Assembly: GCA_964569055.1 (NCBI GenBank)
Contig: CAZMSZ010000374.1
Coordinates: forward strand, 1 to 7,312
Source of the DNA: JAWLGW01 sp964569055
Lineage (GTDB): Bacteria; Planctomycetota; J058
Length of the DNA stretch: 7,312 nucleotides
Direction: 5' to 3'
Below the pieces are notes generated by a model. The model worked only from the letters and a program-made list of their open reading frames with translations, was not told the origin of the DNA and searched no databases. This document shows, piece after piece, positions 1-6,892 of this stretch (the first letter of the stretch is position 1; each line of letters opens with the position of its first letter). A program made the translations under genes and the position numbers.

Positions 1-1031
1 GCGAACGAGACGAAGATCGCCTCGTCACCCTTGTTGCCCGCGCCCTTGAGCACGATCAACCCGAGCTTCGGGCGGGGCTGGCGCGCAGCCGGCGAGTCGC
101 CGCGCGCGAGGAGGCCGGCCGCCTGCCCGGCGCCGTAGGGCAGGTGCGTGGCGAGGGCGAGCGCATAGATCCACGGGACGAGCTCGGGCCGGCCGCGCGC
201 GAGCCCGACCCGCGCGGCGAACCCCGCCATGGCGGGAAGGTACAGCGGCAGACCGGCAGGGAGCAGCGGCGGCGCGAGGAACTCGGGGCGCAGGAGGGCG
301 GGGTGCCGTCGGATCAGCCAGGTCCGACCCTGTCCGTAGCGGAACATGTTCCTGGCCCAGCTCGCGAGGTCGCCGCGCTGCCGATGGATCACCGCCGCGC
401 CGGGGACGTACACGAGCTGGAAGCCCTGGTCGCGCAGCCGGCGCGAGAGGTCCACGTCCTCCCCCATGCGGGCGAAGCGCACGTCATAGCCGCCGACGGC
501 CTCGAGCGCGGCGCGCGCGAAGCAGACGTTCAGCCCCGGGAGATGCTCGACGGCGCGCTCCGCGGGGATCTGCCGACCCTGCACCGAGTCGCGCGTGCCG
601 AGGTAGGTGTCGAGGAACAGCGCCAGGGCGTCGTAGAAGGCCGTCTCGCCAGCCGGCGGGATGTTACCGCCGCCCACGGCCGCTACGCCGAGCCGCTGGT
701 GAGCCCGCACGAGCAGGCCGACCCAGTGCGCCGGCGCCTCGCAGTCGGCATCGAGAAACGCCACGTACGGCGTCCTCGCGGCCCGCCACCCGATGTTGCG
801 GTTGGCGGCGATCGAGCGGGTGGGGCTCGAGAGGACCCGCACCGACGGGAGCGCGCGACGCGCTGCCGCGACGGTCTGGTCGGTCGAGCCATCGTCGACC
901 AGCGTCACGCGCAGCTCGCCGCGGTAGTCCTGGCGCGCGAGCGACGCGAGGCAGGCGCCGATCTTCGCCTCCTCGTTGCGCGCGACGACGACCACCGTCA
1001 CCGCTGGGAGGTCCGCGGCCGCCGACGTCAC
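1..1031 (-). CDS. Family 2 glycosyltransferase (GT-A fold), 3' end outside window, possible C-terminal fusion
   Basis: This gene encodes a glycosyltransferase that would transfer a sugar from a nucleotide-sugar donor at the cytoplasmic face of the membrane. 343 codons are visible, with no stop before the window edge. The N-terminus reads TVVVVARNEEAKIG, followed by DDGSTD at residues 46-51, the metal-binding DAD at 94-96, and GED at 190-192 with the downstream VIH of GT2 acceptor sites. Two hydrophobic stretches lie at about 251-273 and 284-308 and could be membrane helices or re-entrant segments. The GTG start at 1031 overlaps the upstream TGA (GTGA) and has a perfect GGAGGT ribosome site 9 bases before it, so the start is firm. 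It is the last visible gene of the operon. The catalytic domain seems to end near residue 311, but the frame continues into a stretch containing GAGNKGDEAI (330-339), which resembles the N-terminus of polysaccharide pyruvyl transferases. Donor and acceptor cannot be told. Confidence 0.93.
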   Translation of the reverse strand, partial: MTSAAADLPAVTVVVVARNEEAKIGACLASLARQDYRGELRVTLVDDGSTDQTVAAARRALPSVRVLSSPTRSIAANRNIGWRAARTPYVAFLDADCEAPAHWVGLLVRAHQRLGVAAVGGGNIPPAGETAFYDALALFLDTYLGTRDSVQGRQIPAERAVEHLPGLNVCFARAALEAVGGYDVRFARMGEDVDLSRRLRDQGFQLVYVPGAAVIHRQRGDLASWARNMFRYGQGRTWLIRRHPALLRPEFLAPPLLPAGLPLYLPAMAGFAARVGLARGRPELVPWIYALALATHLPYGAGQAAGLLARGDSPAARQPRPKLGLIVLKGAGNKGDEAIFVSF

Positions 1032-2746
1032 CAGGTATAGACCTCCGAGAACAGCGGTGCCGGTCGCTGGAAGCGCGGGTCGAGCCGGCCCTCGAGACCG
1101 GGTGGGACCCGCAGCAGCCGTACCGTGTCCTCCGCCTCGAGCTGATGAGGCCCCGCCTCCAAGCGCACCCGCCCCGAGGGCGCGAGCGTCTGCCCGTCGA
1201 TACGTGCGCCGGCGCCGGCCACGAGCACGTACGTGCCAGCCCGCCTCAGCGCGATCGGCCCCGACGAGAGCGGCGGCGCGTAGGCGAGCACGTTGCCCCA
1301 GAGCGGGTAGTACTGCTCCGCGAACCAGGCCTGAACGGCGCGAGGCAGCGCGCGCAGGCGGTAACTCACGACGACGAGGGCCGGGGGGGCGTCCGCGAGT
1401 CGCTCCACGAGCTGCTGCGATTCGCCAGCGCTCCAGGCGCTCATGCGCTTCAGGCGCGGCCCGTCGAGCCATCGCATGCGCTCGAGCGCGACCTCGCCCA
1501 CACGCTCGGACGCCGCCGGGGTCGCGCGCGCAGGCCAGTGCTCGCGTCCCCTGATCAGCTCGAGCCCCGCGAAGTACGTCTCACCGGGCTCGAGCCCCGA
1601 CTCGACGAGCTCGACGGTCGCGCGCTGCGCGCCCGAATCGCGGCGCAGCGCCGCCGGCATGCGCGTCGCGAGCGGGGCGACCACGCCGCAAACGAGGAGC
1701 GCGACCAGCCCGACCCTTCGTCGACGAGGCGACCAGGTGCCCCGAAGGACCTCGTCGAGCATGGTCACGATCACCACAGCGGCCAGGGGCATGATGGTCA
1801 CGATGAAGTAGGGCCACGGCTGCTTGTGCCAGGCGTAGCCCGCGCCGACGACCACGGCGTAGCTCAGGATCGTCGCGTGAACCGCGCCCAGCCCGTCGCG
1901 TCCCCACCGCCAGGTGACGTGCGCGAGGCCGGCGCCCGCGAGCGCCCAGAAGGCGGGGTTGCGCGCGGCGGTCTGACCCCAGAACTGAGCGCGAATCGTG
2001 TACGAGTCGGCCAGCGCGATGTCGACGTGACGAAGGAACACGCCGTGGAGCACCGCGCTCGGCGAGCTCACCAGCGCCCAGAACACCAGGTAGCCGACGA
2101 GCGGCGTCGCCGCCGCGAGGTCGAACGCTACGGCCCGTCGCGCGCGCTCACGCAGCCGCAGGCCGGGCGCGGCGAGGACCGCCACGTTGCCCGCGAGCAG
2201 GAAGTAGACGGCCTTCTGCGAGACGCACAGCGCGAGCCCCGAGGCCGCCCCGGCCCAGCCGACGCGCCCGTTCAACAGGAGGAACAGCCCACCCAACGCG
2301 AGCCAGCTCGCGAGCATGTCCACGCGCAGCTCGCTCGAGCGCTCGAGGAAGGTGCTCGAGCAGACCAGCAGGAGCAAGCCCAGGAGCGTCGCGCCCGCTC
2401 TGAAGTGACGGACGAGCAGCGCACCCAACCCTGCGAGCGCCGCCGCATTCAGCAGCGCCATCTCGAGCTTCACCGCCAGCGCGCCGCGCCAGCTCCCCTC
2501 CACGAGCAGCAGCGGCAGGAGCTGGACGTAGTGCCCGAGGACCGTCTTGGGCGGAGCCACGTCAAGGTAGGGCAGCTCATCGGCCAGGCGAGCGACCCAC
2601 ACCGCGTAATGCAGCTCGTCCATGACGAGCGGCAGCCGCAGCACGTAGACGACCTGGACGAGCAAGTAGGCGACGCATGCGCACGCCACCGCCCAGCCCA
2701 AGCGGTCTGGGCGCCAGCCCGACCGCCTGGAGAGGCAGTCACTCAC
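1028..2746 (-). CDS. GT-C fold integral membrane glycosyltransferase (GT39/ArnT-like)
   Basis: A 572-residue polytopic protein that probably transfers a sugar from a polyprenyl-phosphate carrier to an acceptor on the outer side of the cytoplasmic membrane. The first helix is at about 17-36. It is followed by the acidic loop motif MDELHYA with D43-E44, the expected GT-C catalytic pair, and then PPKT (65-68). ERSSELRVDM (135-144), QKAVYFL (177-183) and KQPWPYF (308-314) sit at positions where GT39-type proteins have conserved loop motifs. Roughly ten further hydrophobic segments follow, up to about residue 360. The last 210 residues are soluble and end in a beta-rich stretch (about 503-541) that looks PEGA-like. 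The start is GTG, with GGAG 9 bases upstream and only 3 bases after the stop of the preceding gene. The neighbouring DPM-like enzyme is the likely source of its donor. The GT-C class is well supported, but the sugar and acceptor are unknown. Confidence 0.9.
   Translation of the reverse strand: MSDCLSRRSGWRPDRLGWAVACACVAYLLVQVVYVLRLPLVMDELHYAVWVARLADELPYLDVAPPKTVLGHYVQLLPLLLVEGSWRGALAVKLEMALLNAAALAGLGALLVRHFRAGATLLGLLLLVCSSTFLERSSELRVDMLASWLALGGLFLLLNGRVGWAGAASGLALCVSQKAVYFLLAGNVAVLAAPGLRLRERARRAVAFDLAAATPLVGYLVFWALVSSPSAVLHGVFLRHVDIALADSYTIRAQFWGQTAARNPAFWALAGAGLAHVTWRWGRDGLGAVHATILSYAVVVGAGYAWHKQPWPYFIVTIMPLAAVVIVTMLDEVLRGTWSPRRRRVGLVALLVCGVVAPLATRMPAALRRDSGAQRATVELVESGLEPGETYFAGLELIRGREHWPARATPAASERVGEVALERMRWLDGPRLKRMSAWSAGESQQLVERLADAPPALVVVSYRLRALPRAVQAWFAEQYYPLWGNVLAYAPPLSSGPIALRRAGTYVLVAGAGARIDGQTLAPSGRVRLEAGPHQLEAEDTVRLLRVPPGLEGRLDPRFQRPAPLFSEVYTW
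1041..1046 (-). promoter_or_regulatory. Ribosome binding site GGAGGT for the downstream GT2
   Basis: Read on the minus strand this is GGAGGT, a full match to the anti-Shine-Dalgarno core, 9 bases before the GTG at 1031. It lies inside the last codons of the GT-C gene. It fixes the GTG start and suggests that the GT2 gene can reinitiate after termination of its upstream neighbour. Confidence 0.75.
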
Positions 2747-2749
2747 CGC

Positions 2750-3952
2750 TCACGGCTCCGGGTCGGTGCGCAGGCTGATGGCGTTGACCAGGAACGCCGC
2801 GGCCAGCATCAGGGCGCCGCTGGCCAGGAGCGTGGTGGCGAGCGAGAGCGCCGGGAGAGACGAGAGCCGACCGAATCCCGCCGCGGCCCAGCGCGCGAAG
2901 ATCGTCGCCCAGGCGAGCGCCCCCCCGAGCGCGAGGAGCGCCCCTGCCACCCGTACGGGTCCATCGCCGAGCGCGGCCACCCAGCGACTCACGAGGCTGT
3001 GGCGGAAGCGCATGCGCACCGAGCGGGCGAGGGCGCAGCAGACGAGGCCGAGCACGACGAGCGTAATCCCGAGCAGCGAAGCGGCGAGGCCGGCGAGGTT
3101 GGTATGGGAGTCCCAGGTGCGGATGAGGATGTGCGTCGGGCCCGAGACCAGCGCGGTCTGGATGGCGAGCCCGAGCGCGAACAGCGCCGCCCCCGGGAGG
3201 AGGAACACGGGGGCCGGCGAGAAGACCAGCATGTACTCCATGTGGCGCAGCCCGTCGCGGAAGCGCTGCAACTTCGACTCTCCCGTGCGGCGCCGATACG
3301 GGATCGGCACCTCCTTGACCCGCAAGTCCCGGTCGATCGCCTTGACGATCATCTCGGTGGCGAACTCCATGCCCGGCGTCTGCAGGGCGAGGCTGCCGAT
3401 GGCGTCTCGTCGGATCGCGCGCATGCCGCAGTGGATGTCGTGGAGCCACACGCGGTAGAGCAGCCGGGTCATGCCCGACAACACCGGGTTTCCGAGGTAG
3501 CGGTTCAGGAACGGCATGGCGTCGGCCTCCATGAGCCCGCCGAACCGGTCTCCCACCACCAGGTCGTACCCCTCGTCGCGCACCCAGGCCACGAAGGTCC
3601 CGGTCATCTCCACCGGATAGGTGCCGTCCGCGTCCAACATGACGACGACCTCGCCCCGCGCCTCGGTGAACCCGCGCAGGTACGCCCGGCCATAGCCGCG
3701 CCTCGGCTCACTGACCACTCGTGCGCCGTGCGCCCGCGCGATCTCGGCCGAGCGATCGGTCGAGCCGTTGTCGACGACCAGCACCTCGCCTCGAAGGGCC
3801 CCGCCGTCGAGCGCCGCCCGCGCGCGCTGGACGCAGGCGCCGATCGCCTCCGCCTCGTTCAGGCACGGGAACAGGATCGTGACGTCGAGGGGCTCGCCAG
3901 CGGCCGCTACCGTCGCCGCTTCGGTGGGCTCATGCATTTGGCGCGGGATCAT
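2750..3952 (-). CDS. DPM1/DPG-synthase-like family 2 glycosyltransferase with C-terminal membrane helices (polyprenyl-phosphate sugar synthase)
   Basis: A 400-residue enzyme expected to transfer a sugar from a nucleotide donor onto a polyprenyl phosphate at the inner face of the membrane. The GT-A domain shows DVTILFPCLNEAEAIG at 23-38, DNGSTD at 61-66, the metal-binding DADGTYP at 107-113, VVGDRFGG at 132-139, the HDIHCGMRAIRRDA block at 171-184, GMEFATEM at 194-201, and PIPYRRRTGESKL at 216-228. These are hallmarks of the DPM_DPG-synthase-like subfamily. Four hydrophobic segments follow at about 249-267, 285-305, 335-355 and 373-393. The ATG at 3952 overlaps the stop of the radical SAM gene (ATGA), which favours it. 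A second ATG at 3937 is possible, and neither has a strong ribosome site. The open frame continues far upstream inside the radical SAM gene, but that part is shadow sequence. The adjacent GT-C gene probably uses the product. The sugar (mannose, glucose or other) cannot be read from the sequence. Confidence 0.93.
   Translation of the reverse strand: MIPRQMHEPTEAATVAAAGEPLDVTILFPCLNEAEAIGACVQRARAALDGGALRGEVLVVDNGSTDRSAEIARAHGARVVSEPRRGYGRAYLRGFTEARGEVVVMLDADGTYPVEMTGTFVAWVRDEGYDLVVGDRFGGLMEADAMPFLNRYLGNPVLSGMTRLLYRVWLHDIHCGMRAIRRDAIGSLALQTPGMEFATEMIVKAIDRDLRVKEVPIPYRRRTGESKLQRFRDGLRHMEYMLVFSPAPVFLLPGAALFALGLAIQTALVSGPTHILIRTWDSHTNLAGLAASLLGITLVVLGLVCCALARSVRMRFRHSLVSRWVAALGDGPVRVAGALLALGGALAWATIFARWAAAGFGRLSSLPALSLATTLLASGALMLAAAFLVNAISLRTDPEP
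2756..2759 (-). promoter_or_regulatory. Ribosome binding site GGAG for the GT-C gene
   Basis: Minus-strand GGAG lies 9 bases before the GTG at 2746, inside the last codons of the DPM-like gene. A different GTG that overlaps the upstream TGA (GTGA at 2753-2750) reads into a stop after four codons, so the GTG at 2746 is the only workable start close to this site. Confidence 0.5.
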
Positions 3953-5640
3953 ACCAGCGGGCGTGCGTCTCCCGGCTCGACGGAGCTGGCGCGCCATGGG
4001 CGCTGCGCCTCCTCCTCGGCGGCGCGGACCGCGCCGTCGAGCTCGGCGAGCGGGAGGTTTCGCTTGCGACCGCGCCGCAGCACGTCCTCCTGCCGTTCCA
4101 TGCGCCCGCGCGGGACCTTCACGCGCGAGCGCCAGCCCGGAGGCTCGGGCACTGGAGGCGACGCCGGACGGGCGGCTGCGCGCCGTGGGCGGCGGGTCGT
4201 CAGCAAGTAGCGAACGAAGTTGAGCCCGGCGCGCACGGATCGCCGCCCCTCGGCGGGGTCCTGTATGAGCTGGCGCAGCTTGCGAACGAGATAGCGCGGT
4301 CGGAAGTGGAACCGCATGAACGCCCGCTCCCGGAAGGCATCGAGCGCCTCGGGGGGCAGCCCCGGCAGGTTCAGCACGCAGCGGTGACCGCCTCCCTCGG
4401 TGAGCCAGGCCTCGTAGTCCTCGGTGACGAGATACCCGCCGTCGCGCGCCCACTGGTAGGCGCCCGTGCCCGGATAGGGGATCACCGGATAGAACTGCGC
4501 GCTGTCGGGGTCGAGCTCGAGGGCGAGCTCGAGCGTCGCCTGCAGCGTCTCGGGCGTCTCGCCCGGAAAGCCGACCATGAAGCAGCCGTGGACCAGGATC
4601 CCCAGGCTGCGGGCGCTCTCCATGAAGGCGCGCTGCTGCGCCACCACCTGCCCCTTGCGCATGTTCGCCAGGACGAGGTCGTCGCCCGACTCGAACCCGA
4701 CGGCGCACTCGCGGAGCCCCGCCTCCTTGAGGGCGGCGAGCGTCTCGCCGTCCACGTTCGCGCGGATGTTGGCGAACCACGGCAGACGAACGCCGCGCTC
4801 GCGGACGAGCCGCGCGATCTCGCGGGCGCGGGCGCGATCCGAGGTGAACGTGTCGTCCTCGAACACGATCTCCCTCACCTCGGGCATGTTCTCCTGGACC
4901 CAGAGCATTTCGCCCACGAGGTGCTCGGGCGAGCGCGTGCGGTAGCGGTGCCCGTGCATGACCTGCGGATAGACGCAGTAGAAGCAGCGCGCGGTGCAGC
5001 CGCGGCCGCCGATCAACATGACCATGGGGTGGGTGGCGATCGTGAACAGGTAGTTCTCGGGGGTGAGGAAGCGCTTGTAGAGCGGAGCGATCCAGGGGAG
5101 CGCGTCCATGTCCTCGATCGGGAGCCGCGCCGGCCCCCGCTCGGCCACCCCATCGCGGGCTGCGGCCAGCCCTGGGATCTCGCGTGCGTCGGCCGACCCG
5201 GCCGCCAGCGCGTCCGCGAGGTCCGCGACGGTGAAGTCGTATTCACCGATCGCAGCGAAGTCGACGGCCGGATGGAGCACGGCGCGCTGCCACTCTGCGG
5301 TGACGTGCGTCCCGACCAGGCACGTGACGACACCGCTGCGGACGTCGCGCACACCGCCCAGCGTCTCGAGGTCGTAGGAGAAGCTGGCGGTGCTGCACTC
5401 GCTGACCACGAGGTCCGGCGCGAACGCGACCACGCGATCGGCCAGGTCGGCGCGCCCGAGGTCGTCGGCCGGACAGTCGAGCAGCGAGATCACGTGCCCG
5501 CGCTGCTCGCAGACGGCCGCTGCGTGCGCGAGCCAGTACGGGTAGTACATCGTGCCCGAGCGGATCACCCCCGGGCTCCGCTGCGAGCGCGAGAAGCGCA
5601 TGTCGCGAAAGGGCGGGTTGAGGAACAGGATCCGCGTCAG
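3949..5640 (-). CDS. B12-binding-domain radical SAM protein, HpnJ-like
   Basis: A 563-residue radical SAM enzyme. A Rossmann-like cobalamin-type domain fills about residues 1-140 (RILFLNPPF at 3-11, YYPYWLAHAAAV at 32-43, GTHVTA at 110-115, IGEYDFT at 131-137). It lacks the DxHxxG ligand motif. The SAM barrel carries the cluster motif CTARCFYC (C215, C219, C222), then YRTRS, FEDDTFT (260-266), VGFESGDD (314-321) and GCFMVGFPGET (352-362). The order of YRTRS and DDTFT, and the C-terminal helical block near 445-482, resemble HpnJ, which is implicated in forming the hopanoid cyclitol head group. No hopanoid gene is visible, so a related lipid- or sugar-modifying role is inference. An 80-residue Pro/Arg-rich tail follows. 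I chose a rare CTG start because GGGGAGG lies 5 bases before it and it gives the family-like N-terminus MTRILFLNPP. A TTG at 5697 in the same frame would add 19 low-complexity residues and has no ribosome site. The stop overlaps the next gene (ATGA). Confidence 0.9.
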   Translation of the reverse strand: MTRILFLNPPFRDMRFSRSQRSPGVIRSGTMYYPYWLAHAAAVCEQRGHVISLLDCPADDLGRADLADRVVAFAPDLVVSECSTASFSYDLETLGGVRDVRSGVVTCLVGTHVTAEWQRAVLHPAVDFAAIGEYDFTVADLADALAAGSADAREIPGLAAARDGVAERGPARLPIEDMDALPWIAPLYKRFLTPENYLFTIATHPMVMLIGGRGCTARCFYCVYPQVMHGHRYRTRSPEHLVGEMLWVQENMPEVREIVFEDDTFTSDRARAREIARLVRERGVRLPWFANIRANVDGETLAALKEAGLRECAVGFESGDDLVLANMRKGQVVAQQRAFMESARSLGILVHGCFMVGFPGETPETLQATLELALELDPDSAQFYPVIPYPGTGAYQWARDGGYLVTEDYEAWLTEGGGHRCVLNLPGLPPEALDAFRERAFMRFHFRPRYLVRKLRQLIQDPAEGRRSVRAGLNFVRYLLTTRRPRRAAARPASPPVPEPPGWRSRVKVPRGRMERQEDVLRRGRKRNLPLAELDGAVRAAEEEAQRPWRASSVEPGDARPLV

Positions 5641-5645
5641 AGCGC

Positions 5646-5652
5646 CCTCCCC
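5646..5652 (-). promoter_or_regulatory. Ribosome binding site GGGGAGG that decides the radical SAM start
   Basis: Minus-strand GGGGAGG ends 5 bases before the CTG at 5640. It is the only strong Shine-Dalgarno sequence near the 5' end of the radical SAM gene. No ATG, GTG or TTG is in frame between it and the first family-conserved residues, and the TTG at 5697 has no comparable site. This argues for initiation at CTG. Confidence 0.5.
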
Positions 5653-5696
5653 GTCTGGGATCGCGGCTCGGCGTCCCGCCGCGCGCCCCGCGTGCA

Positions 5697-5725
5697 AGCG
5701 TAGTCGCGCGCAAACGACTCCACAA
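5697..5725 (-). promoter_or_regulatory. Weak candidate sigma70-type promoter for the four-gene operon
   Basis: On the minus strand, TTGTGG (5725-5720) is separated by exactly 17 bases from TACGCT (5702-5697). Each hexamer matches only about half of the consensus. The position is reasonable: it sits in the gene-poor interval ahead of the radical SAM gene and would give a leader of about 50 bases before the CTG at 5640. It overlaps the alternative TTG start, so both cannot be used together. In DNA this GC-rich, and with the host's sigma preferences unknown, this is only a suggestion. Confidence 0.15.
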
Positions 5726-5878
5726 GCCGCGGTATCGCCGGCTATCGACGATCACCGCGCGGCGGACCGTGCGCCTGCAACCGCCGCACGCCGTGTGACG
5801 AATCGAGCCGTCGCGCTGTACCGCGCCGGGAAGCGCCGAGCGCGGTGAGCGCCGGCGACACGCGGTCGGCGACGAGCC

Positions 5879-6892
5879 TCAGCCCTCCGGCAGCGGCGCA
5901 CGCGAGCGCGCCCAGGCGACGTCCGCCCCCAGGGCGAGGCCAAAGCGTAGACCGTGCGCGAGGACGACGCCCGCGGCGCCCACGGCGGCGACTGGCTCCC
6001 AGGGATAGCCCAGCTGCCCCGCCACCCACACGTACGACGCCGTCGTCACGCCGAGCCCACCTGGGACCAGCGACAGCACGCCCGCCACGACGCTGACGAT
6101 CTGCGCGACCACGCTGTCCACCAGACTGATCGGGACGGCCGCGTTGACGAGGGCCCAGATCGCGACCAACTGGAGCGCCCACGTCAGCCCCGCCATGGCG
6201 AGCGGTCCGATCAACCGGCGCACATCGCCGAACAGCGCGAGGCTGGTGGTCACCGCGCGGACTCGGGAGCGTACGCGACCCAGGAGGGCGCCCGACTCGA
6301 CGGGCGCTGCGCCCGCTCGCCTCCTCCCGAACGCGGCCAAAGCCGCGAGGAGTAGCCCGAAGGCTGTCGCCGCGGCCGCGAACGCCCCCAGGATGTGCAT
6401 GAGCGCGCCGCCTTCGGGGTGCGCGATACGCAGCGCGGCGAACACGCAGAGGAGGAGCAGCCAGAGCGTCTCGAGCACTCGATTGACCACGATCACCGCG
6501 AGCGCCGCTGAGGGCGTCACGCCGCATCGTCGTGCGATCAGCAGCGGCGCGAGGACCTCACCCGAGCGGGCGGGCGACAGGTTGCTCACGAACGCGTTGG
6601 AGAGGAAGGCGCCGAGCACGACCGTCACTCGCGCCTCGGGTCGCACGCTGCGCATGAGCCAGCCCCAGCGAAGACCCGTGACGATCAGCGCCAGCGCGAT
6701 CAGCGAGAGGCTCGCCAGGATCCAGGCTGGGCTGACCGCCGCGAGGGTCCTCAGAACCTGCCGAGGCCCGGCTGCGATCACCAGGCCGCCCAACAGAGCC
6801 ACGCCGACTGCATACGTCGCGAGCTGTAGCAGGGACGGACCTGGACGCGCCCGAGGGGCTTCCTCGGTGAGCGCCTCGGGCTCGTCGGTCAC
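5879..6892 (-). CDS. UPF0104 / YbhN (AglD-like, LPG-synthase transmembrane region) membrane protein, flippase-like
   Basis: A 337-residue polytopic inner-membrane protein of the family that holds the membrane half of lysylphosphatidylglycerol synthase (MprF), YbhN and archaeal AglD. Family members are linked to lipid translocation or glycolipid handling, but the precise activity here is unknown. Family signatures are GLRWGWLMRSVRP (73-85), the FLSNAFVSNLSPARSGEVL block (96-114), the NRVLETL helix (137-143) and the C-terminal LVPGGLGVTTASYV (275-288). About eight hydrophobic segments are spread along the protein, and the length is normal for the stand-alone family. I chose the GTG at 6892, which gives MTDEPEALTEEAPR and places the first helix near residue 23. 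A GTG at 6952 would add 20 residues (357 in total). Neither start has a strong ribosome site. The gene lies about 240 bases upstream of the radical SAM gene on the same strand, so cotranscription is plausible but not shown. Confidence 0.9.
   Translation of the reverse strand: MTDEPEALTEEAPRARPGPSLLQLATYAVGVALLGGLVIAAGPRQVLRTLAAVSPAWILASLSLIALALIVTGLRWGWLMRSVRPEARVTVVLGAFLSNAFVSNLSPARSGEVLAPLLIARRCGVTPSAALAVIVVNRVLETLWLLLLCVFAALRIAHPEGGALMHILGAFAAAATAFGLLLAALAAFGRRRAGAAPVESGALLGRVRSRVRAVTTSLALFGDVRRLIGPLAMAGLTWALQLVAIWALVNAAVPISLVDSVVAQIVSVVAGVLSLVPGGLGVTTASYVWVAGQLGYPWEPVAAVGAAGVVLAHGLRFGLALGADVAWARSRAPLPEG

Noticed and set aside
144..1040. 298-codon open frame on the plus strand
   Set aside because: It is antisense to the GT2 gene with DDGSTD, DAD and GED motifs and a perfect ribosome site. 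Its product is Arg/Glu-rich without recognisable features.
2334..2347. Perfect 14-base palindrome CTCGAGCGCTCGAG
   Set aside because: It lies inside the GT-C gene, where it encodes the conserved-looking LERSSE, and it is built from GAG/CTC/CGC codons favoured throughout the window. No second copy or operator context was seen.
1145..4210. 1021-codon open frame on the plus strand
   Set aside because: It lies antisense to three well-supported genes. Its translation is dominated by Arg, His, Glu, Asp and Gln with no domain or hydrophobic core, the usual mirror image of a GC-rich gene whose third positions are G or C.
3953..4780. N-terminal extension of the DPM-like GT2 frame back to 4780
   Set aside because: The frame stays open, but it runs inside the radical SAM coding sequence in another frame and its translation is Arg/Pro/Gly-rich filler. 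The ATG at 3952, with its ATGA overlap, is the sensible start.
3949..5640. Naming the radical SAM gene hpnJ and calling the locus hopanoid biosynthesis
   Set aside because: The resemblance is at the family level only. No squalene-hopene cyclase, HpnH, HpnI or HpnK-type gene is visible, and the adjacent GT2 is DPM-like.
4306..5703. 465-codon open frame on the plus strand
   Set aside because: It is antisense to the radical SAM gene, which carries a full set of family motifs. The antisense product shows only the charge-rich composition of a shadow frame.
5759..5787. Inverted repeat GCGGCGG / CCGCCGC with a 15-base loop, considered as a terminator after the UPF0104 gene
   Set aside because: It has no T-tract on either strand and a long loop, and such short GC repeats are common by chance in this composition.
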